Shown: positions 43,215 to 54,130 of the stretch, one piece after another | How positions within the stretch are numbered: the first letter of the stretch is position 1 | Layout: each line of letters opens with the position of its first letter | Assembly (NCBI GenBank): GCA_035934405.1 | Contig: DASYXW010000003.1 | Location: forward strand, 1-64,000 | Origin: DASYXW01 sp035934405 | Lineage (GTDB): Bacteria > Acidobacteriota > Terriglobia > UBA7540 | Length of the DNA stretch: 64,000 nucleotides | Reading direction: 5' to 3' | The notes under the pieces: model-generated | Seen by the model: only the letters and a program-made list of their open reading frames with translations | Told to the model about the DNA's origin: nothing | The model's database searches: none | Program-made: the position numbers and the translations under genes

Positions 43215-44948
43215 ATGGAAAACCGCGAAATCGCCGCCGTCTTTGAAGAAATCGCCAACCTGATAAAGATCCTTCAGGAAGACCCGAAGTGGACTTTCAA
43301 GGCGGTCGCTTACGATCGCGCCAAGCGCTCGATTGAAAGCTTCCCTGAGCGCCTCGAAGACATCGCGCGCGACCCGGGCCGCAAGCTGACGGAGGTTCCC
43401 GGCGTGGGCGCGGACCTCGCGGCCAAGATCCAGGAATTGGTCGAGACCGGGAAGCTGAAGTATCACCAGGACCTGGCGAAGAAGATTCCCTCTTCGTTGC
43501 TCGATTTGTTGCAGGTGCAAACCGTCGGGCCACAGAAAGCGCGATTGCTCTATCACGAGCTCGGCGTGAAGTCGCTCGACGAGCTCGAGGCCGCGGCGAG
43601 AGCCCAGAAGTTGCGCTCGCTCCCGGGCATGAGCGAGAAGTCCGAGCAGAATATTCTGAAGGCGCTCGAAGGCCTGAAGAAAACCTCCGGCCGCTTTCGG
43701 CTCGACACCGCATACGAAACGGCGGAAGAGCTTGCCGCCTTCATCGGCGGCTTTGCAGGCGTGGAGCGCGTGACGCCGGCCGGATCGTTGCGGCGCGGGC
43801 GCGAGACCGTAGGCGATCTTGACCTGCTGGTCACAGGACGGAATCTCGCCGGGGTGGCCAGCCACATCCTCAAGTTCACCCGCATCGCGCAGGTGCTGGC
43901 CCAGGGCGACGACAAGGTGAGCTTCAAGCTCGCGAGCGGCATGCAGGTGGACGTTCGCATGCTGCCGCCGGAATCGTACGGCGCGGCGCTGATGTATTTC
44001 ACCGGCTCCAAGGAACACAACGTCGCCTTGCGCGCCCGCGCCAAGCGCCGTGGCTGGACATTGAGCGAATACGGCCTCTTTGAAGGCGACAAGGTTCTCG
44101 CCGGCCGCACCGAAGAAGAGATCTACAAGCAATTCGGTCTGCCGTGGATTCCGCCCGAGCTGCGCGAGAACATGGGTGAGATCGAAGCGGCGGAAGCAGG
44201 CCGTCTGCCCAAGCTTGTCGAGCTCGGCGACATTCGCGGCGACCTGCAGATGCACACCACGGCTTCCGACGGCAAAGCCAGTGTGGAAGAAATGGCCGCA
44301 GCAGCTAGAGAGCTGGGCTACCAATATATTCTGATCACCGATCATTCCAAGGCGGTAACCATTGCCAATGGCCTTGATGAAAAACGCGCCCTCGAAAACA
44401 TCGGGCGCATCAAGGCGGCGCGCAAGAAAGTGAAAGGCATCGAGATCTGGGCCGGCGCCGAAGTGGACATCCTGGGCGACGGCCGCCTCGACTATCCCGA
44501 TGAAATCCTCAAGCGGTTTGACATCGTGCTCGCCAGCGTCCACTCGCGCATGACTCAACCCGCCCCCGAGATGACGGCGCGATTGCTGAAAGCGCTCGCA
44601 AATCCCTACGTGCGCATTCTGGGCCATCCGACCGGCCGCCAGATTCTGCGGCGTGACCCGTTTCAGTTCGACCTGGAGCGCGTGCTGGCCGCGGCGAAAA
44701 AAACCGGTGTCATCATGGAGCTGAACGCCAATCCCGAGCGGCTCGATCTGTGCGACCGCCACGTGAAACTCGTCCACGATAAGGGCATGAGCATCATCAT
44801 CTCCACCGACGCCCATCAGCCGAAGCACTTCAGCTTCATGCGCTACGGCGTCGTCGTGGCGCGGCGCGGCTGGATGGAGAAGAAGCACGTGCTGAACACG
44901 TACCCGGCGGCGAAGCTGCTGGCATCGCTTCGCAGATTGCCGGCGTGA
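43215..44948 (+). CDS. polX: DNA polymerase X with PHP nuclease domain
   Basis: 577 aa from ATG 43215; the longer frame from 43134 reads through the palindromic element. PolX acts in gap-filling DNA repair. N-terminal helix-hairpin-helix regions (FPERLEDIARDPGRKLTEVPG by position 36-56, and LRSLPGMSEKSEQN) precede the polymerase palm with catalytic Asps in TVGDLDLLVTG and MQVDVRMLP. The C-terminal PHP domain has GDLQMHTTASDGKA, ILITDHSKA, GAEVDILGDG and STDAHQP, a full metal-binding set, so 3'-5' exonuclease activity is expected. Confidence 0.93.
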   Translation: MENREIAAVFEEIANLIKILQEDPKWTFKAVAYDRAKRSIESFPERLEDIARDPGRKLTEVPGVGADLAAKIQELVETGKLKYHQDLAKKIPSSLLDLLQVQTVGPQKARLLYHELGVKSLDELEAAARAQKLRSLPGMSEKSEQNILKALEGLKKTSGRFRLDTAYETAEELAAFIGGFAGVERVTPAGSLRRGRETVGDLDLLVTGRNLAGVASHILKFTRIAQVLAQGDDKVSFKLASGMQVDVRMLPPESYGAALMYFTGSKEHNVALRARAKRRGWTLSEYGLFEGDKVLAGRTEEEIYKQFGLPWIPPELRENMGEIEAAEAGRLPKLVELGDIRGDLQMHTTASDGKASVEEMAAAARELGYQYILITDHSKAVTIANGLDEKRALENIGRIKAARKKVKGIEIWAGAEVDILGDGRLDYPDEILKRFDIVLASVHSRMTQPAPEMTARLLKALANPYVRILGHPTGRQILRRDPFQFDLERVLAAAKKTGVIMELNANPERLDLCDRHVKLVHDKGMSIIISTDAHQPKHFSFMRYGVVVARRGWMEKKHVLNTYPAAKLLASLRRLPA

Positions 44949-45001
44949 CGTTCTCGCGTCCGGAGCGCCGCGGTGTCTTCCTCATGGCCCGGCACGCTCG
45001 A

Positions 45002-46681
45002 TCAGTGCCTTCCGTTTGACTCGTCCGTCCGGCCATTCTCGGTCGGCCCGAAATGCACCACGCTGACCGTCAGATCGTCGGCCTGGGGCGCGAGGCCGGC
45101 GAAATCCTGCACGGCGGCCACCAGCTTTGAGCACACGTCCCGCGCCTTCAAACCCGCGCAAGCTTCCGCCAGCGCCGTCAGGCGCTGTTCGCCCAGGAAC
45201 TCCCGGCTGGTGTTTTGCGCCTCGGTGACGCCGTCGGAGAAAATCAGCACTTCGTCGCCTGGCTCGAGCTCCACGCGGCCCACATTGAACGTGGTGCCCT
45301 CGAACATCCCGAGCGGAAAGTTTTCCGAGTGCAGCACCGTGGCTCCGCCGGCCCGGCGCAGGACGAGCGGGGCCGGGTGGGCGGCGTTGACGTAATCGAA
45401 CTGCCCCGAGGGGGCCAGCACCCCGTAAAAAACCGTGGCGTACATTTCCGGCGGCGTGCGCTGGCACAGAAAGTCGTTGACGGTGCGGAAGAGCGCGGCG
45501 AGGTCCGGATCACCGGCGGCGACGGCGGCAAAGGCGCCTTGCAGCATCACCGACATCATGGCGGCGGGCAGGCCCTTGCCCGAAACGTCGGCCACGGTGA
45601 TGCCGTAGCGCCGGCCGGGCAGCGAAATCACGTCGTAGTAGTCGCCGCCCACCGTCTGGCAGGGCATGGTGATCGAGTGCAGCTCAAAGTATCCCGTCTC
45701 GGGCAGAGCGCGGGGCAGAAGGGTTTGCTGGATGCCGCGGGCGAGCGCCATCTCGTGCTGCGTGCGCTCCTGTTCGCGGGAGCGGCGAAAGAGCTTGGCG
45801 TTCTCAATGACGGTGGCGCCCTCAACGGCGAGGGTCTGCAACACCTGGCGGTCGAGTCCGGTCACCGCGGTTGGGTGCAGGCGCGTGTCGAGATAGAGCA
45901 CGCCCATCAATTGCGGCACCACCTGCCGCATGGTGTCGCCGCTCGATTCCATCACCGGCAGCTTCTGCAGGGGCAGGGCCACCACGCCGCGCACCTTGGC
46001 CGGCAGGATGCCGGTCTCGGCGGGAGTGCGCTGGGTCAATTCGTCTTCAAGCACCACTTCCTCTTGCCGGACGCGCGCCACGCGGTCCACCACCGCGTGC
46101 GAGTAGTCCACAATGTCGGTGGGGAGCGACCCGCCCTCGCGGCTGCGCACCATGCGCAAGCGGAGGTCGCCGTTGTCGTCCACCAGGAACAACAGGCCGC
46201 GGTCGGCATCGGCGAGCTGCAGCGCGGAATCCACCACCGTGGTCAATACTTCCTCGAGCGCCGGCGCGCGGTGCAGCACCTCGGCCATCTGTAGCAGGAT
46301 GCCGAGGTGGTGCAGTTGCGGCGCCGGGCTCCCCGCCGACTTGCCGATTTCCTCCAGCAGGTTGGGGATCACCGGCGCTTCGAGCAAAAAGGTAAGCCGG
46401 TAAGAGTCCGACACGCCGAGCGAAATCTCGTCGCCGGTCTTCAGCAGACGCGTGGTCACGCGCTCGCCGTTGACAAAGGTGCCGTGACGGCTCTCGGCGT
46501 CCTCGATCGTGTAGCCCTTGCCGTCGTGAAGAATGCGCGCGTGGCGCCGCGAGACGCGATTATCAAGCAGCACCAGGTCGTTGTCACCCTGCCGGCCGAG
46601 GGAAAACGGCGCGCGCGTAATCTCCACTTCGCGCTCATTGCCGGTAGTGTCCTGCACCATCAGACGGGCAACACTGTTCAT
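45002..46681 (-). CDS. FHA-GAF-SpoIIE/RsbU-type protein phosphatase
   Basis: 559 aa. The FHA domain (FSLGRQGDNDLVLLDNRVSR, SRHGTFVNGERV; residues about 25-90) binds phosphothreonine peptides. A GAF-like region follows (about 130-290), then a helical linker (QHEMALARGIQQTLLPRALP) and a PP2C-type SpoIIE domain with GGDYYDVISLPG and DVSGKGLPAAMMS, ending PQADDLTVSVVHFG. The family usually dephosphorylates anti-sigma antagonists. Its start overlaps the arsM stop by 4 nt, an unusual partnership. Confidence 0.9.
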   Translation of the reverse strand: MNSVARLMVQDTTGNEREVEITRAPFSLGRQGDNDLVLLDNRVSRRHARILHDGKGYTIEDAESRHGTFVNGERVTTRLLKTGDEISLGVSDSYRLTFLLEAPVIPNLLEEIGKSAGSPAPQLHHLGILLQMAEVLHRAPALEEVLTTVVDSALQLADADRGLLFLVDDNGDLRLRMVRSREGGSLPTDIVDYSHAVVDRVARVRQEEVVLEDELTQRTPAETGILPAKVRGVVALPLQKLPVMESSGDTMRQVVPQLMGVLYLDTRLHPTAVTGLDRQVLQTLAVEGATVIENAKLFRRSREQERTQHEMALARGIQQTLLPRALPETGYFELHSITMPCQTVGGDYYDVISLPGRRYGITVADVSGKGLPAAMMSVMLQGAFAAVAAGDPDLAALFRTVNDFLCQRTPPEMYATVFYGVLAPSGQFDYVNAAHPAPLVLRRAGGATVLHSENFPLGMFEGTTFNVGRVELEPGDEVLIFSDGVTEAQNTSREFLGEQRLTALAEACAGLKARDVCSKLVAAVQDFAGLAPQADDLTVSVVHFGPTENGRTDESNGRH

Positions 46682-47526
46682 CGGGAACGCCTCACCTGCG
46701 TCGCCGCCGACTTCTTCGCCCGCACAAACGCGCTCATGAACCTGCCATCCACCAGCGGCGCGATGGCTTCGACGTTGATTCCCTGGCCGGCGAGGAACTG
46801 TCGCGCGTCTTCCGCGCGGTAGATGCGCGTCGGCTCGATCTCAACCGCCTCGAATCCCGCTGCCAGCAGCTTCGAACGATACTCGCTCTCTTCGAGCGCG
46901 CCCGCCACGCAGCCGATCCACAGCTCGACGCTGCGCCGAATCTCCGCCGGCATCTCGCCGCGGACGACGACGTCGGAAACCGCAAACCGCCCGCCGGGCC
47001 GGAGCACGCGAAACGCCTCGCGCAACACGCGGTCCTTGTCGGCGGAAAGATTGATGACGCAGTTCGAGATGATCACGTCCACGGAGTTCGCAGGGAGTGG
47101 AATATCTTCGATTTCGCCCTTCAAGAATTCGACGTTTTCGACGCCCGCCTGCCGCTGATTCTCTCTCGCGAGCTCCAGCATCTCGTCGGTCATGTCGAGT
47201 CCGTAGGCTTTGCCCGACGGGCCCACCCGACGGGCCGAGAGCAGCACATCAATGCCGCCGCCCGAGCCGAGGTCGAGCACCGTCTCGCCGGGTAAGAGCG
47301 CGGCAAGCGCCGTCGGATTGCCACAGCCGAGAGAGGCGAGCACCGCCGCTTCAGGAATCTGGCTGGTCTGGTTTGAGTCGTAAAGGTTCGACGTAATCGG
47401 GTCCGCGCACGTCGCGCTTCCGGTGGCCGGCGCCGATCCGCAACACGAACTGCCGCCAGTCGCGACCCTCAGCGCCGCCGCGCCATACCGTTCTTTCACC
47501 ACCTGCTTGATGTTTTCGTCGCTCAC
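46678..47526 (-). CDS. arsM: arsenite S-adenosylmethyltransferase
   Basis: 282 aa. Methylates As(III) using SAM. SAM motif I is [16 protein letters not shown]. The arsenite-binding Cys pattern is present: [15 protein letters not shown] and WIGCVAGAL, plus an N-terminal SSCCGS. No ArsR-type regulator or arsB/acr3 is adjacent; arsC lies about 10 kb away. It overlaps the FHA-GAF-phosphatase gene by ATGA, implying co-translation. Confidence 0.92.
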   Translation of the reverse strand: MSDENIKQVVKERYGAAALRVATGGSSCCGSAPATGSATCADPITSNLYDSNQTSQIPEAAVLASLGCGNPTALAALLPGETVLDLGSGGGIDVLLSARRVGPSGKAYGLDMTDEMLELARENQRQAGVENVEFLKGEIEDIPLPANSVDVIISNCVINLSADKDRVLREAFRVLRPGGRFAVSDVVVRGEMPAEIRRSVELWIGCVAGALEESEYRSKLLAAGFEAVEIEPTRIYRAEDARQFLAGQGINVEAIAPLVDGRFMSAFVRAKKSAATQVRRSR

Positions 47527-47870
47527 AGTCCCCCCTTGCCGGCGTTCGAGGCCTTATTCTAACACGCTTGTGCCTGGTGTTCCGCATCATCGGCTCGTTT
47601 TCATAGGTTGCCGGATCGCTCGGATATGGTTCTACGAAGCGCCAATCTACGTTAAGTGTGTAACTCAAGTAACTTGCTGATAACACATAATATCGTGGAT
47701 TTGGTGAACTGCCCTCCGACCTCCGCAGCAGCCTTTGCGTCGAGGCGACAGTTGAGCGAACGAGGTCGGTACTGTCCCAGGATCGTACCAGGTCCGGCGC
47801 CCCTCGGGATTCGGTCAGGCGTTCAACGCTCAGCATATGCTAGAGTGGGGCGAACGGACGGGTTCAGCCT
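47527..47870. other. intergenic region between divergent genes
   Basis: 344 bases between arsM (minus) and a small membrane protein (plus). It contains AT-rich stretches but no convincing promoter pair, ArsR-type palindrome or RNA gene that I can support. ORFs here are extensions of neighbours. Confidence 0.45.
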
Positions 47871-48152
47871 ATGTTGCGGGTGTTCCGCATCGTCTTGAGC
47901 CTTCTCCTCACTGGCGTGCTGCTGTGGGCTGCCACGCGCGCGGTGGACGACTGCGCGACCGGCCCTTACAGTTCCGAAAACTGCCTCTGGCTTTACCTGC
48001 GCGGCCGGCTCCATTTGCCACCCAGCCGGCTGCTGAGGTCGGGCGCGCTCGAGGCCACCGGACTGGCGCTTCTGGCCGGTCTGTATTTGAACTTCCGCTA
48101 CGTCTATCCGCGACGGAGGCGACGGCCTTCTTCGGAGGTCGCCGGCCCGTGA
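47871..48152 (+). CDS. unknown small membrane protein
   Basis: 93 aa (MLRVFRIVLSLLLTGVLLWA). Two hydrophobic segments, the second in GLALLAGLYLNFRYVY, with a short extracytoplasmic loop holding two Cys (VDDCATG, SENCLWLY) that could form a disulfide. The C-terminus is basic. Its stop overlaps the GTG of the next gene. Confidence 0.6.
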   Translation: MLRVFRIVLSLLLTGVLLWAATRAVDDCATGPYSSENCLWLYLRGRLHLPPSRLLRSGALEATGLALLAGLYLNFRYVYPRRRRRPSSEVAGP

Positions 48153-48493
48153 GCGATCCGGCAACTGAGATACGGGCGAAAGAGCTGGAACGGCAGGTGC
48201 TGCGCGTGCTCTGCGCCGGAGCCCCAGAGGGCTCATCGGGCTCGCTCCAGGGGCGGGTAAGGGAGCTGGTCTCCGGGTATCACTGGCACGACCCGGTGCA
48301 CCAGGCCCTCTTCGAGGTTCTCGGCAGCTTGCCGGTTACCAATTCCAGGGTGATTCGTGAGCAGCTTCCGGCGCGGCTCGCGCGCAAGGGATTTCCGGAC
48401 GTTGCACTCGACGATCTCTTTGAGCCCCTGGCACTCTGGAATCAGCAAGTGGAAAAATTGATCCGGCAGCTCACCGGCGAAAGGGTTGGTTAG
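48149..48493 (+). CDS. unknown small helical protein
   Basis: 114 aa from GTG 48149, which overlaps the preceding stop (GTGA). A longer frame from 47837 runs antisense and out of phase with the small membrane gene and is not credible. The sequence (VLRVLCAGAPEGSSGSLQGR, YHWHDPVHQALFEVLGSLP, EQLPARLARKGFPDVALDDL) resembles the helical fold of small nucleic-acid-associated helper domains, but I cannot name it. Its stop overlaps the convergent coxG stop. Confidence 0.55.
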   Translation: MSDPATEIRAKELERQVLRVLCAGAPEGSSGSLQGRVRELVSGYHWHDPVHQALFEVLGSLPVTNSRVIREQLPARLARKGFPDVALDDLFEPLALWNQQVEKLIRQLTGERVG

Positions 48494-49008
48494 GACGAAG
48501 GAGCGACCGGACCGGAGGCCGGCGCCGCGCCCGATGCCTGGGATGCCGAGAGCACTTCCCGGGCGAAGGCCTCAAAAAACTGGCCGACGATTTTCTGCGC
48601 GGCGCCCTGCAGCAGGCGCTGACCCACTGAGGCGATAAGGCCGCCCACATGCGCGTCGCCGCGATACGAGATTATGGTGCGCGCCGGAGCGCTTGCGCCG
48701 GCGGTTGCTGGACCGCTATCGGAAAGCGTGAGCGTTCCTTCCCCTCGGACGAAGCCTCCGGTCCCCTTGCCCTCGACCTTCATCCGGTAGTGCTCGAGCG
48801 GGACGGGGTCGAGAATCTCCACGCGCCCGGAGTACGTGCCTTTAATGGCTCCGATTCCAACTCTGAGTTCGGCCTGGTAGCTGCCGTCGGCGTTCGGCTC
48901 CATCTTTTCGCAGCCCGGCAGCGCGCGCGCCAGCACGTCCGGATTCATCAGGTTTTCCCAGACGGTTGAGCGCGGGGCGGCAACGGTGAAGGCGCCTTCG
49001 AGTTTCAT
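48490..49008 (-). CDS. coxG: CoxG-type SRPBCC protein
   Basis: 172 aa. CoxG proteins are membrane-recruiting or maturation factors of CO-dehydrogenase-like enzymes. The START/SRPBCC fold is visible in MKLEGAFTVAAPRSTVWENL, DVLARALPGCEKM and YRGDAHVGGLIASVGQRLLQ. A Ser/Ala/Pro tail is typical. Last gene of the cox operon, overlapping coxM by ATGA. Confidence 0.88.
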   Translation of the reverse strand: MKLEGAFTVAAPRSTVWENLMNPDVLARALPGCEKMEPNADGSYQAELRVGIGAIKGTYSGRVEILDPVPLEHYRMKVEGKGTGGFVRGEGTLTLSDSGPATAGASAPARTIISYRGDAHVGGLIASVGQRLLQGAAQKIVGQFFEAFAREVLSASQASGAAPASGPVAPSS

Positions 49009-49880
49009 GCGCGGCCGCCGCCGCGCTCCACCGCCTTTTCGAGAGCCCGCCGGACGTAGACGTTCGCCAGGTGCTTGCGGTACTCGGCCGAAGCGTAAAG
49101 GTCGCCGTTGGCCTCGATGCCATCGGCCGCATGGGCGGCGGCTTCTTCCAGGCGCTTGGCGGTGGGCGACTTTCCGCGCAGGCTCAGCTCGACCCCCGCC
49201 GCGCGATAAGCCTTGGAGGCGACGCCGGTGACGCCCACGGCGACGTGGTGGACCGAGCCTTTTTCATCGAGAGCCACGCGGGCGGCGACGCCGACAATAG
49301 CGAAGCCGGAGGCGGGTTGGTGAAGCTTTAAATACGCGTCACCGCCGCGCTCGGGCAGCTCCGGCACCCGTATGGCGGTCAGGATCTCGTCAGGCTCAAG
49401 CGCCGTCGTCAGCAAATCGACGAAGAAGTCTTGTGCTGGAAGCCAGCGCTCGCCCCGCGGACTGGAGGCCTGGATTTCGGCGTCGAGAGCAAGAATCGCC
49501 GCCGGCCAGTCGGCGGCGGGATCGGAATGGGCCAAGCTGCCGCCGATCGTACCTTTGTTCCGCACCTGCGCGTCGCCAATCTCGCGCGCCGTCTCCGGCA
49601 GCAGCGGGCATTTCCCTTTCAGCAGCTCGGAAGACTCGATTTTGTAGTGGGTGGTCATGGACCCGATCTGAATCTTGCCGCCGTCTTCGCGGATATAGGC
49701 GAGCTCGGCGATGCGTCCGATGTCCACCAGGTGTTTGGGAGCCGCGAGACGAAGCTTCATCATCGGCACGAGGCTGTGACCCCCGGCCAGAATCTTGCCG
49801 TCGCTGCCGAACTGTGCCAGGAGGCGCGAGGCCTCGGCGAGCGTCTTTGGCACGTGATACTCAAAAGGCTGGGCGATCAT
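49005..49880 (-). CDS. coxM: molybdo-hydroxylase FAD-binding (medium) subunit
   Basis: 291 aa. FAD motifs LAGGHSLVPMMKLRLA and the TIGGSLAHSDPAADWPA loop are present. Transfers electrons from the Fe-S subunit to FAD. Overlaps coxG by 4 nt and follows coxL after 82 nt, a gap that contains a tandem repeat (49893-49925). Confidence 0.92.
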   Translation of the reverse strand: MIAQPFEYHVPKTLAEASRLLAQFGSDGKILAGGHSLVPMMKLRLAAPKHLVDIGRIAELAYIREDGGKIQIGSMTTHYKIESSELLKGKCPLLPETAREIGDAQVRNKGTIGGSLAHSDPAADWPAAILALDAEIQASSPRGERWLPAQDFFVDLLTTALEPDEILTAIRVPELPERGGDAYLKLHQPASGFAIVGVAARVALDEKGSVHHVAVGVTGVASKAYRAAGVELSLRGKSPTAKRLEEAAAHAADGIEANGDLYASAEYRKHLANVYVRRALEKAVERGGGRA

Positions 49881-49892
49881 GACGCGTCTCCT

Positions 49893-49925
49893 GGGTCGAA
49901 GGTCGAGAGTCGAAGGTCAAAGGTT
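49893..49925. repeat. GGTCGAAGGTCGAGAGTCGA-type tandem repeat between coxL and coxM
   Basis: Units GGTCGAA, GGTCGAGA, GTCGAA, GGTCAAA in the only gap of the coxLMG block. Confidence 0.8.
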
Positions 49926-49962
49926 CGCATACGGACACTACCGTCGGCAGCCTACTGCGAGG

Positions 49963-52296
<2,334 letters not shown>

Positions 52297-52500
52297 CTCT
52301 CACCTCTTCTTCTGGTTCTTCTGGCAAATTCCCTGGCGGGCACTAAATCGGGCCAGGGATGACGTCTGGCTACGCCCCTTATTTTCAACGACATTCCGGC
52401 TTCGGCTTTAACTCCGCCCCCCGGACGGCCCGGGCCGCCCTGGATGTGCTCGCCAGCGTCGTCGCTGCCGTAAGATGAAATATCGCTGGTACTGCCGCAT
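52297..52500 (-). promoter_or_regulatory. structured 5' leader of coxL (putative)
   Basis: Minus-strand leader of about 200 nt. It holds a degenerate AAGCCG...TTGAAAATAAG element (about 52379-52412) and an inverted pair TCCCTGGC/GCCAGGGA near 52324-52362, plus GAAGAACCAGAAGAAG close to the start codon. Function unknown. Confidence 0.35.
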
Positions 52501-52507
52501 CTCAGAC

Positions 52508-52536
52508 ATCATAGTACACTAGTAGTTACGTGTCAA
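52508..52536 (-). promoter_or_regulatory. sigma-70-type promoter upstream of coxL
   Basis: On the minus strand TTGACA (52531-52536), 17-nt spacer, TATGAT (52508-52513). Transcription would start near 52500, inside the gap between the VOC gene and coxL, so coxLMG could be transcribed separately from coxS. Confidence 0.6.
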
Positions 52537-52595
52537 GTTAATAATAATGTCGAGCCACCGAACTATCGCCAACCGTTTCGATTTGTTGCTCAGAA

Positions 52596-52952
52596 CTACC
52601 GAGCGGATTCGTGGTCGGACCACACGGCCAGCTCGTTCCCGTTCGGGTCGGTAAAATGAAACCGGCGGCCTCCGGGAAAAGAGAACGTCGGTTTCACGAT
52701 GTTACCGCCCGCTCGCTTGACTCTCGCTTCCAGACCCTCAAGATCCTCGGCGTAAATCACTGCCAGCGGGCGCTGGGTCCCGGCATGAGGATCGGAGTAA
52801 AAGCCGCCCGCCAGGCGGCCGTCACTGAAGCTGGTGTAATCCGGTCCGTAGTCTTCAAACTTCCAACCGAAGACGTCGGCGTAGAACTTCCTGGTCTTGC
52901 CGAGGTCGGTCGCCGGAAATTCGATGTAGTCAATCTGTCCTGTGGCTGCCAT
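52596..52952 (-). CDS. VOC-family (glyoxalase-like) protein
   Basis: 118 aa. One vicinal-oxygen-chelate module: IDYIEFPATDLGKTRKFYAD, YTSFSDGRLAGGFYSDPHA and GRRFHFTDPNGNELAVWSD, with the metal ligands expected in such positions only partly recognisable. It lies between coxS and coxL on the same strand, 10 nt after coxS. Could act on the same substrate or be a passenger. Confidence 0.85.
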   Translation of the reverse strand: MAATGQIDYIEFPATDLGKTRKFYADVFGWKFEDYGPDYTSFSDGRLAGGFYSDPHAGTQRPLAVIYAEDLEGLEARVKRAGGNIVKPTFSFPGGRRFHFTDPNGNELAVWSDHESAR

Positions 52953-52962
52953 GCGTGTTTCC

Positions 52963-53445
<483 letters not shown>

Positions 53446-53644
53446 GGGCGGGCTCTCCTTTCAAGAAGGCTGCAAGCACCAGGGATGAAGCACCGGGTTC
53501 GAATCCCAACGCTCCCTTGTCACGCACGCTTGCGAGGAACTCAGATATACGACCGTGGCGGGCCAAAGTCAACGTCAAAGCGGAAAGCCGGTCACGGCCA
53601 GCCGCTTTGACGGAGCCGAGGCTGCCTTCGTCTAGTTCTTGGCG

Positions 53645-54094
53645 CTATTTCTTGGCGGCAAACGTCTTGATGCGCTCCCGAAAAGCGGCGATGGCTTCCG
53701 GCGCCCGCGCTGAAAGCCACTTCTCATACTTCTTCGCCAGTTCCTCGAGGTTGTGATAGTTGTAGGGATTCTTCTGCGCCTCGCGCGCCGAAGGAAGTAG
53801 CCGTTGGATCTTGGTCCAGACCACGAAGAACTCCGGACTGTTCTCGAAGAAAAGCTCCTCGTTGATCAGGCCGCGATTGACGATGGAGGCCGCCATTTCC
53901 CAGTAGCTCACCGTCATCCGATAGTACGCATTGTCCTGTGAACCGAACGGATACCGCTTGTAAAAGTCTTCCATGGACTCGGCATGGAACTCGCGCATGA
54001 ACCATTCGCGCGCCAGACGCAACTTTTCTTCGCGCCTCAACTCGTAAAGTCGCAGCAACAGTTCCGCATCGTGGTGGTCGGGATGTTCTTTCAT
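53645..54094 (-). CDS. unknown conserved-looking cytoplasmic protein
   Basis: 149 aa, helical and charged (DAELLLRLYELRREEKLRLA, EELFFENSPEFFVVWTKIQ), with REWFMREFHAESMEDFYKRY. No signal peptide or membrane helix. I do not recognise the family with certainty. It lies 36 nt after the aminopeptidase gene on the same strand and may be co-transcribed with it. Confidence 0.65.
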   Translation of the reverse strand: MKEHPDHHDAELLLRLYELRREEKLRLAREWFMREFHAESMEDFYKRYPFGSQDNAYYRMTVSYWEMAASIVNRGLINEELFFENSPEFFVVWTKIQRLLPSAREAQKNPYNYHNLEELAKKYEKWLSARAPEAIAAFRERIKTFAAKK

Positions 54095-54130
54095 GCGCTC
54101 CTCATTTGTGTAGCGTGCCGAACTTCCGCC

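Noticed and set aside
43206..44888. Long open frame on the minus strand opposite polX
   Set aside because: It runs fully antisense to a well-supported PolX with intact motifs. Long antisense frames are expected in GC-rich DNA.
53480..53515. tRNA fragment (GGTTCGAATCC T-arm-like)
   Set aside because: Only the T-loop-like string is present; no acceptor or anticodon stem can be built around it.
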